Source: Lineus longissimus (lineage: Eukaryota > Nemertea > Pilidiophora > Heteronemertea > Lineidae). Taken from it: a stretch of 64,000 bases of DNA. This document shows positions 26,201 through 40,010 of the stretch, in pieces (the first letter of the stretch is position 1; each line of letters opens with the position of its first letter). The notes under the pieces were generated by a model. The model did not search any database. It was given only the letters and a program-made list of their open reading frames with translations, and had not been told where the DNA came from. The translations under genes were made by a program, and so were the position numbers. The stretch covers positions 8,954,953 through 9,018,952 of the forward strand of contig NC_088324.1 in the NCBI RefSeq assembly GCF_910592395.1. Reading direction: 5' to 3'.

Positions 26201-27489
26201 CTTTTCCAGAGCAGCATTATTTGTAGAATTGGGACTTTCTCGTGCTCTGAGCCAATCGCAACCTTGGCCGCGGTCAAGGTCAAATCTGATCTTTCAGCAG
26301 ACTTCTCCTGAAGGACGCTCGTCATAAACACCATTCAAACTACTTGAGATACAGACCGATAGAACATGTAGATCAATTGATGACATTGGAAGAAGGTTTT
26401 CCCAGGGAAGAAGAGGAGTGGGAATGGCGAAGATAACAGAGGCGTTTGTTGACAAACGAAAACTAAATGAAAGAGGACATGCAGTCACTTGTCGCATGGA
26501 TAACTTAAGTGCGTCGGATTTAACAAAAGCAACTGGAAGTACTCCCTACTGCCGTCTTGGGAAGCCCATCTTTCTGTTTATCGGGAGTTCATTGCATTGG
26601 GCTACATATCAAAATGTTTGAACTTCCTGGTGAAAAGAATTATTGTGAGACAACATCCCAGTCATGGTGTAAAGCGTGTTGGCCGACTTTTGTTACTGAT
26701 ACCAAAACAGAGACATCCCCTCTTACATGTAGAGCTTTGTCCGATGAAAAGCCTTCCTCCTTCCTGGCATTCCCAGAGGACAGATCCCATGGTGACTGAA
26801 GCATACCACAATCCTAATACTTCTATGATGGCTCAATCGATTGGTGTAACACTGGCAGAAGTTTTCTGCGTCAAAGTTGTACACACCCTGGATGGATGTA
26901 TCTAGAAAGAACGTGCACAAGAGGCCACGTGTCAAACAATGCACTCTCACATTGACAGTCAGCACTCAACAGTCCTAAAACCTCTTAAAAAATCGATTGG
27001 TAACTAAAAGTATCTGAGGCATGGATGTATCTTGAATGTAGAGAGTGCAAACACGAATCTTCTTCAGAAATGAGCGGTCTTGGATGCGGAATTGCACTGT
27101 GAGCTCGTTGAGTCATTGTGTCGTGTAGTTCGGTGTTGGTTCGTTTGCCTTGGCATTTACCCTTGGTACTTAAGGTCATATAGCTAATAACATATTTGTC
27201 AGCTTCACCACATCTATGTTTATGCGTGTGACCCATCCCAGCACAGTGCTGGCAACGGCTTGGTACTGACTCAGCGTTTATCTGTGCAGTGACAAGTCGG
27301 CCTGCACAGCTTCTTTAGCTTCGTTGATGATTAGCAGATCTCCTCTCTCGACAACCGACAAAAGTTAGACTAAATATTCTACCATCCAGTGGGGAAGCAT
27401 TACCGCCTACTCACGAAATGACACAACATGAACAGTACTTTTTTACTCGGAGATGAATGCTGCTTTGTTTCTCAATGATATAATACACC

Positions 27490-28041
27490 GTACAAAACGT
27501 CTTCATGTTGTCCTAATTTCTGTTTCTCTGAATATGTCCTGGCGACTCCGGTTAAAAAAAGGTTGATTTTTAGTAGCCTGTCGGTCAGCATGGCATTGCA
27601 TCATTTTGTGGGTGAACATTTTCATGGTATCTTGAAGAATTTGACCAACCCAGAGTTTGACTCCTCATAGCCGTATCACTGGCACCAAGGCGATTATTTC
27701 CACCATCTCATTCAGATTCGAAATGACTTTATTGCCATTACTATCTCCAGTATCGTGATCAATTGCCAGTCGAAAGAACCGTGTGGTCTGTTTAATAGCA
27801 TCTAGTAAATATTGCCCCGGCACCTTCCAGCGTTTATAGCTTTGACTATTAGGATTGGGCGCCCACACTCATTTTTCTCGCTTTCAACGATCCTAAAAAG
27901 TATGCTTACGTTTAATCGGAAAGATGCAGGAATCAGGCTGTGCACTGCTGTGTACTCTCCAGTGACTTTATCTTGTAAATTCACAGCGCAGTTTTGCCAT
28001 GATTCAAAGATTCTAACACAAACCAGAATTTGGTGTTTTTG
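27490..28041 (-). pseudogene. Decayed ORF of unknown identity
   Basis: On the minus strand an 80-codon open stretch (28041 to 27802, e.g. SWQNCAVNLQDKVTGEYTAV) overlaps near 27830 with a second frame (PGQYLLDAIKQTTRFFRLAI...NLNEMVEIIALVP). After one TGA near 27668 the second frame continues for about 50 more codons. One frameshift and one stop would thus interrupt a ~180-codon sequence with protein-like composition. It may be a retroposed gene copy or a transposon ORF remnant. No domain was recognised, and chance cannot be excluded. Confidence 0.28.
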
Positions 28042-28829
28042 CTACGTTTTAACCCATTAAATCTTTCATTACACGATTTGAGGTCGAGAGTAGGTAGTAG
28101 TCTGAAGTATTACCGTAACTTTTGTCAACTATGATAATTTTGTAAATTTTCTATTCTTACACCACACCTTCTGATCTGCTCCGTCCGAGTCCTTTGGAGT
28201 ATCTGTTGCGTCACCTCCCGGGGAACCTAAAACAATACAGTAGAGACGACGAGGAGTGACGACCTGCATTGCCTCACTGCATTCCCCCTTTAACACAACA
28301 GAAGTCGCCGTTATTTATAGAAATACCCAATTTCCTGATCATTACTGACGTCAATTTGAATGGCGGCTGGCTAAAAAAACTGAACTGACAGATCAAATCA
28401 TCACATGTTTACACAATTTCACTGTCGCAAATGTGACCTAATTACTAAATCAAAAAACGATGTTGAGTGAAATTACCGAAAATCGTTTTGAAATGATATC
28501 AATCAAGCTACCAATGCTGTCGATAATGTATTTTGTCTTTGCATTACTGATTGAAATAACACTCTGGTAGGGCATGGTACTGGTATTTTGTTGTAAATGC
28601 CAGGAAGCGCCGCGATCCGAAGCAAGGGATCTGGACTTCTAGCCTAAAAAATATTTGGTTGAACAGGTAACGGACTCCTCGGTTTGAATACTTTGCCAGC
28701 TAAATGACTTGCTCAAGGACAATGACGACAAGTCAGAAGCATCGTCGTCGTCGTTTCTTACTGACCGATAGTCACTCCGGCCATCTCGAGCGCTAGGAGT
28801 GGGCGCGTCAACGACATTGATGGATACTC

Positions 28830-29490
28830 CACTCTTCTTAGCCGCTAAATGGCCACCAGTCCTTCAGTCAACAAAACCAACCCCACATTACCGTTTCCTT
28901 TATTGCTATTGTGCAATGACGCAAGAAACGAACGTAGATGCTTTCCGGCCGGCTTCTCCCAGTTTGATCTTACACATTTGATATTATCCTCGCTCAGATG
29001 TGGATCGGGAATGCATCTAGACAACTCGTAATAAGGAACGTCATTATGCTGGTCAGATCATACCTGGTCGCCTGCTTCTGCGTTATCTTATTGCATGGCC
29101 GGCAGAGTTCTGAATACTAGTCACTTGACGGTAGAGTCTACGCCTCGCGATTTGGCGAAATCCGGAAAAAAACTCAATGAGGGAGGTTTTGTACTCATGC
29201 GTACTTTTTCCCAGCAGTTGACTAAAATCATGGTTCTTTATTGTCGACCACACAGCCTTCTTTGCCAATCCTGAGCCAGGTGCTCCAGCGGCCGTCAAAG
29301 TTCTGCCTAACCGATTCTTGTATCTTGCGGTCAAGTGGCGACCCGTCCTTCATTCAGTTAATGACACTGATACGGTCGTCATGTACCATAGGGCCATATT
29401 ATCCATTCCTTTATTGCTATTGTGCAGTAACTCATCAAGTTTATTACATTTTGCACACACTCTATTTAAGGTTGGTTTGCATCTATCAGA
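28830..29490. repeat. Pair of diverged direct repeats
   Basis: About 28830-29025 and 29315-29490 share TTAGCNGNNAANTGGCNACC-like, GTCCTTCANTCA and TTCCTTTATTGCTATTGTGC blocks in the same order, followed by similar TTTGCATCTA/AATGCATCTA ends. It is an old duplication about 485 bp apart, family unknown. Confidence 0.45.
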
Positions 29491-31858
29491 AATAATTGAC
29501 TCTCAGACTACAGCAATTATTTCAAACTCGTGATAAATTGAAGAAATCAATCTAGATATTTGATTTTGGAGGCAAGGGTCAGGGTCGTCATGATTCTATT
29601 GGCTGGTACGACGGTACTGAATTAGAAAACTTGTCCATTGATAAATAATTTTTAAGAACAGCGAGAATGTTTTGTTCTGTACAATATGAAAAGGCTTCAG
29701 CAACCTGAGAACAAAGTGCACGTTCTGTGATCTGCACCCAACTGGGCATTCCTTTTGCTCAACTTGATTCACTCAGGAGTTCGCCGATGTTCAATATTAT
29801 CGTGAACGCCCATATTGCTTCTCCGCCATAAGTGAAAAATATCCCATTCTCAAGACCAATTCGTGTCGGTAAACATTGCCTTCTCAATCTTTAATTCATG
29901 GCAATAATTATGGTGGCCGAATGGCTATCGCGACAGCTGTCAAGCGTCGAGGCTTATGCTCCTTCTCACAAGGATCGTCGCTTGGATATCTCGCGCACGG
30001 GGATGCACAGTAGCTCACTGCGCTGGGTGGAAGCACTGTTGAGACTTCCACCCAGCAAACTGACAATGCGATTTGCACCAAGGAGGAAGGATATGTTATC
30101 TTGTCCAGAGTTTCTTCGAGTCCTCCATACATACATAAATACGTACGCACATACCAAATTTCTAGAGCGCCGGTTTCAAGCTGATGCTCGTTCACGGGCG
30201 CTTCACATAGTTACAAAAGGCTTACAGAAGGCACTAGTTGAAAAGATGCGTTTTTAGCATTTTTTTTGAAGATGTTTAGACTGGGTGCCTTCTGTAAGCC
30301 CTCTGGCAATTGGTCCAAGGTTTTGACTAGCATAGACAGTGTATTTTGTTTGTTTTAATTAGAACTGTTGATTAAAACTCTAGAAGACTAATTTGCCCAC
30401 TATGGAATCTTGATGCTCATCACATTTTCATTCGATATATGAATGGTTTAGCAAAAAGCTGTAATGATGAGAATATCTTGCGAAGCTTCTGTTTCACATC
30501 CCACCATGAAGCCGATAAAGGTTATCCTATAAATAACGGATAACTTGAGATGCGATGACGATATCTTAAGTGTCACATTCCCGACAGCGGCATGAACCTT
30601 GTCATGAACAGAAACCCTTCTCATAGTCATGATAATGGAATGAGATAGAGTAAACATGTCCATCTGGTTACAGAAGAGAAAGGGATGAAATCAAAGACTG
30701 CATAATTCAAGCGATTACTTCCCAAATCGACTCAAGAAACGATCGGAGGCATTTGTAAATAGCCCGTGAAGTGACTCATACTGTCTGAGAGTGAGATCGG
30801 ACGACAAACTCCCCTGGTAAATCTCCCTACACGCCCCTTGGGCCCTCCTTTCGCGGTCACAAGATCGGACATGATAACAATGGGACCCTTGAGATTAAAC
30901 AGCCCCGAAGGAAATCATGGATGAAGATGCGTCACGTTTAGAGTTCAAGTTGACATAATCATTTATCTGAGAAGAAATAGTGAGATTATGTTTTGATATC
31001 ATTATTCTGATATTTAGTGGGTGATTCGGGCGTGTAATGGATGGTTTTGATCACGTTCGGCTGTGTGACAAAGATGTTGGGGTGTTCCTCTTGACCCCGT
31101 GAGTCACCCCCTTCTGGCGAACTGGCTAGCGGCCGGTGGAGTGCTGGTCAAGCGTAGATCGCAGCCGTGTCCGTTCTTGGTAATCCGCGAAATTCAGGGC
31201 TGTTAAGTTGCCTGATTATAATTTGTTGACGTATTTTGTGTCACCAATTCGTATGGCCTATCCGGAATGAATCCTTTAGATGACCTGGCCATTGGTGGCA
31301 TGCCCATTGTTTTACAGCAATAACATGCAACTACAATATTGGAGACAGAAAAAGTAAATTTGATATTCATGGTTGTACGCATTTAGCAGAGACAACGTTC
31401 TCCTTTGGCGATAGTACATGTATGTCTACAATACTCTTTTGAGGACGTTGAATCATCAGCAACACGACAGACAGAATTTGGAACCAAGAGGCGCTGCTCC
31501 GTGCCCGGAGTCCGCAAAGGAGCAGTATACACGAAGCACACGCATGCAGCTAAAGGTTATGGTTATCAAAGGTTCTGACAAATACCAGAAGCAGCCCTAC
31601 AAGTATAAAAGAAGAACGTTATCAGAAGTGCTCTTCCTAAAGATGACTACTGCAAAGATTATACCTGGACCATGTAACAGTACAGAATCTACCCCCGTTC
31701 ACGGCTATTCGGAATTCTCTAGATATGATGATGTGGTGTGGTTTTAACCTTGGGCTGGTCACTTGACACTATTATCGCGGTCTTCAAAATCATTTCAAAA
31801 CTGTGCCTTGGTATTTTTCCATCCTCGGACGTTTAAACCTGTTTTGATAGCACATCCC

Positions 31859-32169
31859 TACGGCAGCATTTTAGTGCCACTAAAGAAGAAAAAAAAGAAA
31901 ACATTTCTCGTAATAACGACTTTTAATCTCGTAATAACGACTTTTAATCTCGTAATAACGACTTTATTTCTCGTTATAAAGTCGTTATTACGAGATTAAA
32001 AGTCGTTATTACGAGATTAAAAGTCGTTATAACGAAAAATAAGGTCGTTATTACGAGAAAGAAAGTCGTTATTACGAGATTAAAAGTCGTTATTACGAGA
32101 TTAAAAGTCGTTATTACGAGAAATTTTTCTTTTTTTCTTCTTCTTTAGTGGCACTAAAATGCTGCCGTA
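31859..32169. mobile_element. Foldback element with 20-bp tandem-repeat arms
   Basis: Near-perfect palindrome. Terminal arms TACGGCAGCATTTTAGTGCC and its complement are followed inwards by CACTAAAGAAGAAAAAAA and then by tandem 20-bp units containing CGTAATAACGACTTTTAATC. The orientation flips at about 31975. CATCC flanks both ends (31853-31857 and 32170-32174), a probable target-site duplication. No coding capacity. The architecture matches the unrelated-sequence element at 5938-6804. Confidence 0.78.
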
Positions 32170-34544
32170 CATCCTATTAGATGTTCTTAAATTTTTATCA
32201 TGAGGTCATTTCTGTGACCGATATATCAAGTCGGAGGAAAGACTGTATTTTTTTCCGCTGACAGCTTTCGTGACTGGAGATAATAACAGGTATATGACCG
32301 GTTTATGCGGAGCCATAAACGATGAATACGTTTTGTGATCAAACTCTTTGAAAAATACACGACTTGCATTAAATGTGAACGCGGTGACTATTTAAATTGT
32401 TACAATGAAGATAATTTAATGTCGGCATATACCTGTCATGCTTGGTATGTGTGAAGTCAAACATGTCAGATCATGGGATCTGAAGATCTACAATGTTGGT
32501 GCCCCGTTGAGAGCTGGTGGCAACTGCAACTGTCTCCTGGTTCCTTCAAGCTAGCTTGACGTTTCGTGGTCGTTCACGTGCAAGCATGTATGAACACCTA
32601 CCGAAAAGAATTATGCCTATCGCCTGCCAGCGTTTTTAGCATGCATTTGTTGGCAAAGAGTCGTTTGTCTGCGTATGTTATTTTGGTTTGCATTCATCGC
32701 CAGCAACAGCCAGGTTCAGCAATAAAAAGCCATGCAGTCTATTTCATGAGTGCAGCAGTCTGTTGGATTTTGCCATAGCACATACTTTTATAAAGGCTCG
32801 AGGCTACATCAGTTGCAAAGCAGCCGGTTCTGTATGGCTTTCCGCTCGTTGATTCGGAACCAAATGGGTCTTTGGTTGAACCTGCTTCCAGTTGACAAAG
32901 ACCTTACACTCGTCACTGGGACAGGCAACGGAAATGGACTTGATATCACGGCCGCTATTGGGTGCAACACGGCCGTATGAAATCAAGCTGGGCTGGCAAA
33001 CAACCCCTTAGCCATTGACTGTGGTCCCTCTCTAACACCCTCCGATCCGCTGTTGTCTCTGCTTCAACGGAAAGATCAAGGCCAGGATTTCCTGGAACCA
33101 ATAGTAAGCCAGTGGCAGTGCCTCTCCCTAGGCTGTTGAATGAAACATTTACAAACATCCGGACCTGCGGGCAAAACGAACACACGCTGTTACTTCTGTT
33201 CTGTCCCCGAGATTCCACGAAGTTCCCTTCAGCTTGCAGTATTCCCTTTCCTCGAGGCTTGGGAATTCCGTGAACTAGGCTAACATCCGATATCCCTCGG
33301 GACTCGAAGCAACTTTCATGATTCACAAGGTCCCAGGATGATACATTGATCGAGCGACTGACGCAGCAGTTGGTGGCATCAATTTCTCAGTTTCAAATCT
33401 ACTCAAGCCGGTGGCTAACATTTTTCTCATGAGGGGCGGGGGGGGGGGCACCGCCTGCCTGCCAAAATATCTTCATCAAAACAATTATTTTGTGACCTTT
33501 AGGGTACATTTGCTCTCAGCCCCCTTCCCTCTAGTCTCGCACGGCCCTGAAACTACCAAGTCATATGTCATGTACAAACCCCAGGCGCAGAATGCTCAAT
33601 ATTATTTTTGGCATTTTGAGAAAAGGTTTGGAACTCAAGTAATCAACACTGGTAGTCATGGTAGAAGCCGACAATGTGCTTCGAAGTTCATTAATATGCC
33701 TGGTCGTTTCTTTTTTTCAAATACACAAACCGCGTGAAGCTGTTGCCTGGGACGACATCGAAAATTTTCATTAATCGTCTTCCACTGACACATTTGGAAA
33801 TCCCACGTGGCCAATTTAGAAGCCAATTGGTTTTGCCGTCCCGTTATTAATCTGAAATGGTTTTGCAGATACGTGTAGATACATGTAGGTCAGGTTTGCT
33901 GTTGCAGTGTAGTGAAGCAGTCCTCCGGTAGAGATGAAAATGGTCTGAGGATCTCAGGCCTGTAGCCATCGAACACTCCGATCATCCTCAATAAATCCCA
34001 TTCGTTTCTATTGGGTAAAGGACTGAAAACCAAGGACGAACGTATGCATATTTTAGTTGCAACCAGTCATTTGGATTCAGCACTAAATTTGATAACAAAT
34101 CTCTCAGAGATGAGTCACAGAGGATGGTATCCCCATTAACATTAATCGTCCCGCTATTTCATAGACAAGTCCAGTACTTGATCCCCTTAAATGGTATGTG
34201 TGTTCCAAGCATCAACTACAGCTAAGTCAGTGTTTGAATGAATTAACGTGGAATGTGCATCAAACACATTTAACTAAGGCTGCTGACTCAGACATGTCAG
34301 AGGCCACTTGGATGTATCAGCAATCCCAAATTTGGTAATCAGCTATTCCAAATTTAGGTACTACCTTGCTACAAATTCCTAAGTTTCTGAAATATGATGG
34401 TTGGCTGTGAGCTCCTTATAACTCAAGCCTCCTCTCTATAGTATAATCAAGAACTAATAAATTCTTGGTGTAATTACATGTAAATATATATCTGTTTTAT
34501 CCAAATGTAGATATGCCTGATTATGTGAGGGTGCCACGCTCTTT

Positions 34545-34720
34545 TTTGTGTGTTCGAATGCACTCTTAATGCACTCCTTCTTGTAATCATAAAGTGTTTG
34601 AATGCACTCTTAATGCACTCCTTCTTGTAATCATAAAGTGTTTGAATGCACTCTTTATGCACTCCTCTTTGTAATTGTAATGTATTGAATGCATTCTTAC
34701 TGTACTGCTCCGCTCAAAGT
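34545..34720. repeat. 44-bp tandem repeat, ~3.5 copies
   Basis: Unit GTGTTTGAATGCACTCTTAA followed by TGCACTCCTTCTTGTAATCATAAA; the first two full copies are nearly identical and the outer ones diverged. Simple satellite-like expansion with no coding sense. Confidence 0.75.
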
Positions 34721-37700
34721 TCTATGTGTGAATGCACTCAAAATCTCTAATTGTACCGGAAATTGCTGATTGACTCTTGTCTATTTGAAAGAAACGAAAA
34801 AGGCATGTTCCAGAGGGCAATCGTATGATTATTTCATCATTTTGGTCATTGGACAGGCCAATAATTAGGCTATATCTTTCAATTTACAAAAAAATTATGA
34901 CCGCAGTTATGGCTGTTGACATACACTTTTGGTATGTTAGTAGGTAATTAGCACGCCCACAAAACCGGTGCTGAAATATGAAGTGGTGGTCGTCGGTAGC
35001 CATCTTTTAAGTAGGCAACATACTCAGAAACGTTTGAAAGGAAACCTTCTTGAAGGAAGGGGGTACCATGGCACTCCACGTGTCCTTACCATTAAATAAT
35101 GAAGTGAACATGTAAAGTGCCCAGAGTCACATGTGCTCATGATTCATTCCTAGGTCGACAGGTATTCGACACTATCAATTAAAAAACCTTTATTCTTATC
35201 GACAGCGCGAAGACGGGTAGAAATTAATCGTTCGCTTTAACACTGGACACAAATTCACCTGCCTATCGCATGAGACAGACTATACTGTCATCTTTATTCC
35301 GACACTGGCCAAAACATGCTAAATTTACACCAATGTGTACACAGACGTACAAATACAGAGTATCCGTCATACAGTCTGTCAGGATCGCATCTCGTTAATT
35401 TGACCGAAGTGCCACAATCTTTCCATTTATTTCCATATAGGCAAATGCTTTTATCCATACAACACTTTTTGTTATGAATATTATGGGTGTCAAAATGTTT
35501 GCTTTGTGGTTTTTCCTTACGGCCCTAGAATGTTGATTTATGTTTGTGTGATGATCTAGATACCAGTTTTTCTTTTTGTTAAACTACAGCAGAGTGGGCT
35601 TATATTGTTAAGATATCGTCTAGACCTACTCAATGGAATGGGTGTTACTGGTCGAAATTGTGCGGGCTCATCACTTCTGACATGTCTGAGCCCAGGGCCA
35701 CTTCTTACCAGTACACATGCTTGGCTTCTCTGAGCGCGAAATACCCTAAAATTCCTGATTGCGTGGAACGTACGGCGGCCAAAACTACATCGCTATCATT
35801 TTCCTTCTTTCGAGTTCAACTCGTTTAAGTTCATTATCTTACGCTTTCAAGATGAATATAGGAAAGTAAACAATTTACACACGAAAAATCTGTCCTCAGA
35901 TATCTAAGGAATGATGAACAACAAATTATAACCTTTTACCCCAAAGCATATCATTTTCTCTCTCACTTTCATCGATTCGCCAAAGTGCGAAGACGTGCCT
36001 GCAGGAACTCATTTAGATCTTAGAACATAACAGAGCGAAAAACAAACGACCATTACTTGAGGCCTTGAGACACTCGAAACATTCAACGACAAGGGAATAA
36101 CCATTGACCTTTAAAAAGATTGGTCACACTAATACAAAAATCTCAATTTAATAGAATGGGTATCAATTTGCTGGAGGTTTACCCTCCTGATAACATGCAT
36201 TAAAATCCGGGTCAACCGGGCGACGATTGATGATTGGAGCCAAGATTATCATCATTTTATACTTGATATGCTGTAGAAAAAAATTAAAGTAATTTGAACT
36301 AGGCCTTTGGGCCCTTAACCCTTTATCCATTTCTAATGCATACTCTTATTTCACCAACATAAGACCGCATTTAATCAATTACCTCAGAAACAATTTGAAC
36401 GGCATGGAACAACCGTGTGCTTGGTATCTCCCATCTCTTGGATGTAAAGGAACAGTCTCAGACCAGTGAAACTAGTCATGTAGAACGATTGCATAACCTT
36501 CGATGTGGTCGTGTTTCACATGGATGATATTTCTGCCTGACGTGACGAATGATCTTCAAAACTTTTAAAAACATGACCGGACCCGTTGTGGTCTCTGACT
36601 GGTTTGGACGTGTATGGCCACTAATTAACTTTCGACCAAGCTTCAGTGCGGTCCACCGCTGCTGAAATAAAAAGTACATTCGGTTCGGCCATCAACATAT
36701 TTTAACTCTCACAAGTTGTTCTGGAAAATACCTTCGTGGGTAGATGTTTAACAACATGTACATTGGCAACCACACTACGCACTCGTGTACGTGTAGATGC
36801 AATAAACAATGGATACGATGCGATCTCTTACGTACTTGATATACAAACAAAACGGTACCATTCAAAAGTACCATCAAATATCATTAAAAAAACATGATAA
36901 TAGTATGCAATTGGTGTGTGTTGTTTGCAAAGGTATATTTTATCGCCATTAATTATGGTCCAGATATTATAGGAGTTGGCACAGTTAGGAAATTGAGTGT
37001 CCACTATTTGGTAGCGTTGCAGAGCATGGCTTGATATATTTCGAGGTATTAAATTTAGTTCAGATTTAGGCCGGTGTAAGCCTTTGTAAGCATCATATCT
37101 CGAGCCCTGGGTTCAAGTGATGACCCATCCAGGTAGCCTCTAATGCATAGTATCATAATGCATAACATTATGTACTATGAGAACCTCGCACTGTGCTGCT
37201 CAACCAGCGGGTGATATAAGGCGACCTATTTTCCTTGACCTTTTATACCCCAGAAAACAGAGGAATTGGCCTTACTCAATCCATCACTTAAACCATTACC
37301 TTGCAACCACACATTTATTTTTTCTTCTGAACTGTGTAAATTGATAGAAGATGTTTTTTTTCTTACGCATTCTCAAGTAGTGATCCGGTTTCGATGTACG
37401 TGTCTAGTTGTACATCACCTGTAAGGGGAAACACTGAATATCTGAATGAATACATCGTATCATTGATTGATGTTCCTTGTTATGCTCCTAGAGGAATCTA
37501 TCGTGCACTTGAACAGGAAATGTATTCAGTTTATTGGTTTAGGCTTAGCGACCCCCATGGAGCTGTTCGCGAGGGTCAATGTTATAAAGATGTGCCCTTA
37601 TAACCCTTTGATGAGACATCAGGCCGACGTGCGATGTTTAAAGTCAAAAGACAAAGACCGTGTATTGGGTTACGCCTGATATAAGGAGCAGAATAACGTA

Positions 37701-40010
37701 ATGTACAGTTAGTTCAGTAGATTCATAGTTATCGTAAATATCGTAAGCTCATTATTTTTGCATCGTTGATTTCCTACTGTAGCCGCAAAAATGTTCGCGC
37801 CTCTTAGAGTTTGCCGTTTACAAACTAACATTTCGAGAGAAAAACGGTCTGTCCTCTGACTTTTCAGTAGACCTCGGATTGGAGTCTCATCCCATCTGTC
37901 TCACCAGCAAGCTAAAACGCTTAGCGTTCAATTTTGACAGATTAACATGAGCAATCTGTCATTTTTCTCCGGCGTATAGCCCCTGCGTTGTCGATTTTAT
38001 CCTAACCATCTATTGATCTATAGATCAAGTATTCGGCGAGCCTGGCTCTCCATCGCGCCACGGGGTCGCCATAGTAACGGCGTAAAACAAGTATTGGCTA
38101 GCAGTTGGCGCTAATGCTAAAATTGTCATTCGATAAGCGACCAGCCGCTAGCCGCTTGATTATAAGGGCTGAATTAGCATTTACAAGGCCAGACGGGAAT
38201 GGATGAAATGAATTAGGTCAAGTTACCATTATGGATTTTGAAGGTCGCCTTGCCAAGCTCTTGTTTATAGACTAGCGGCGGCGCGTATTTGGTTTTGTGT
38301 TGCTCATGTGTACTGAATTAGTGCTTTCGCTAACAATGACAGATGGGGAATGGCTTATACGAACAAGGTCAAGTTACCATTTGAAGGTCGTTTCGTCATG
38401 CTGTACCGAATAGCATCAACAAGCCAAGGTTGAACCGCAGCTTGGGTTTAGAAACTTCAAACATAAAGAAGACTTCAATAGAAGAGAATGAGGGTTGTTT
38501 TCTCATCACATCGCATACGGTACCACTGACTGGTATATTACTCGTGTCTATTAAGCATCCCATTGAGTGATTTACAGTTCAGCTTTCTTTTTCTAGAGCT
38601 GAAACTTAAATTAGATTTCTTAACCCTGTAAACTTCACATTTGTCTAAAGAGCAAAGACTAGCTTCCCGGGCGCAACATCACGGTATAAAATTGGCTCCG
38701 GTTTAGTGAGACTGAAATGCCGATGTTTGTTATCACAACATAAGGATGATAAGAGTACCTAGAGTCTACCTAGACCTGAACAATCAATGTTCTGAGGAGA
38801 TCGGTGAAGTAACGTTGCCTGCGAGAGGTTATTCTCGACATCCGTGATTAGGCGAGGCCACTTCAGCAGCTTGAAATCTCGTTGCCTCTCTAATGAATTA
38901 ATTACTGTATGTGCTTTACCCGTTCGTCTAATTAGGCCACGTTCTCTAATGAACTTATGAGAAGCTATTACATTTTATAATAACTTACAAAGGTCAACTT
39001 TGGTGCACGATAATTAAGGCCTTGGCTTTGATCGCCGGGCATGCACCAGTTGATGGCGTGTTTATCCTGGTGGACCCATTGACTTCCACCACATGCAACA
39101 TGAAAAAGCCATTAGGGAAACACAAGAGGTCATCGACAGTACTTAGTACTGAGATTTTTGTTTAGTAAATTATCGTTACCATCTTACAGTATCTAGTACC
39201 CGCTACCGGTGCTCAATAAAACTGCTCTTCCTGGCCAGTCATCAACTTCTGAAAGTCCCAATTCGGTACCAGTCCTTATTTTTAAACTGATTTAAGTTTC
39301 ACGCATATCGAACGATATCAATGTCTACCGTTTCTTCTCGTGATTAGATATCTTACCAAGTGGTTGTGTGGTCGCTATGGCAACCGCCGGAAACCATTCA
39401 GCCCGCAGTCACGTCCTTGACAACAAGCACTGTTTACATAGTAACGTAACATAATGACTAGCAACGGGAACAAGCCGGAGGCCAATCCGTACTGTACATA
39501 TTAGATATAAGGCTGGCATCAGTCACGAAAGAATGTTCACTCTATTGGCGTTCGATCGCATCTGCCAATAAAATTAAGGTCATTCTGTCCTGTAATATTG
39601 ATGGAAGTTTAATCAATTTTTCAATTGCATGTTGCAATGCAATGTGCATAGACCGTTTAATCAGTAGACGTGCCTTGTCCCGTGGCACTTGGGAAGCAGC
39701 TCAAGTGAGAGATATAAAAATATCTCGCGGTTCGGTAATATGGCAGAGTTTGCAACATTTAATCGATTCCGGGGGAGGGGGGTTCCAGAGAAAGGATTGC
39801 CCCTACGAGTTTTTACGATCCTTGAGCTGTTAGTGTTCTGACTCCGTCTTTGCCGAATAGCGCAAATCCTCTGTTCTTACATGTAAACTCATTTCCTAGT
39901 GCTTTGCATTTCACCTTTCACCTCTTTAAATATTAATTTTATATACACCTGATGAAGTTTGCTAATTTCTCGTCATTTTTCTATTGTAGGTTTAAATATA
40001 ATCTAAGAAA

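Larger units (their letters stand above)
24187..39999. other. Long gene-poor interval with repeats and one decayed ORF
   Basis: No complete gene can be supported over about 15.8 kb. Contents noted separately: a decayed minus-strand frame at 27.5-28.0 kb, a diverged direct repeat at 28.83-29.49 kb, a foldback element at 31.86-32.17 kb and a 44-bp tandem repeat at 34.55 kb. Between these only AT-rich, frame-interrupted sequence was seen. Confidence 0.45.

Noticed and set aside
29898-30257. 119-residue plus-strand frame and 95-residue minus-strand frame
   Set aside because: They overlap on opposite strands around a 12-bp hairpin (30022-30056) with no splice signals or recognisable domain.
34545-34720. 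Regularly spaced repeats resembling a CRISPR array
   Set aside because: The 44-bp unit repeats without unique spacers in a eukaryotic context; it is an ordinary tandem repeat.
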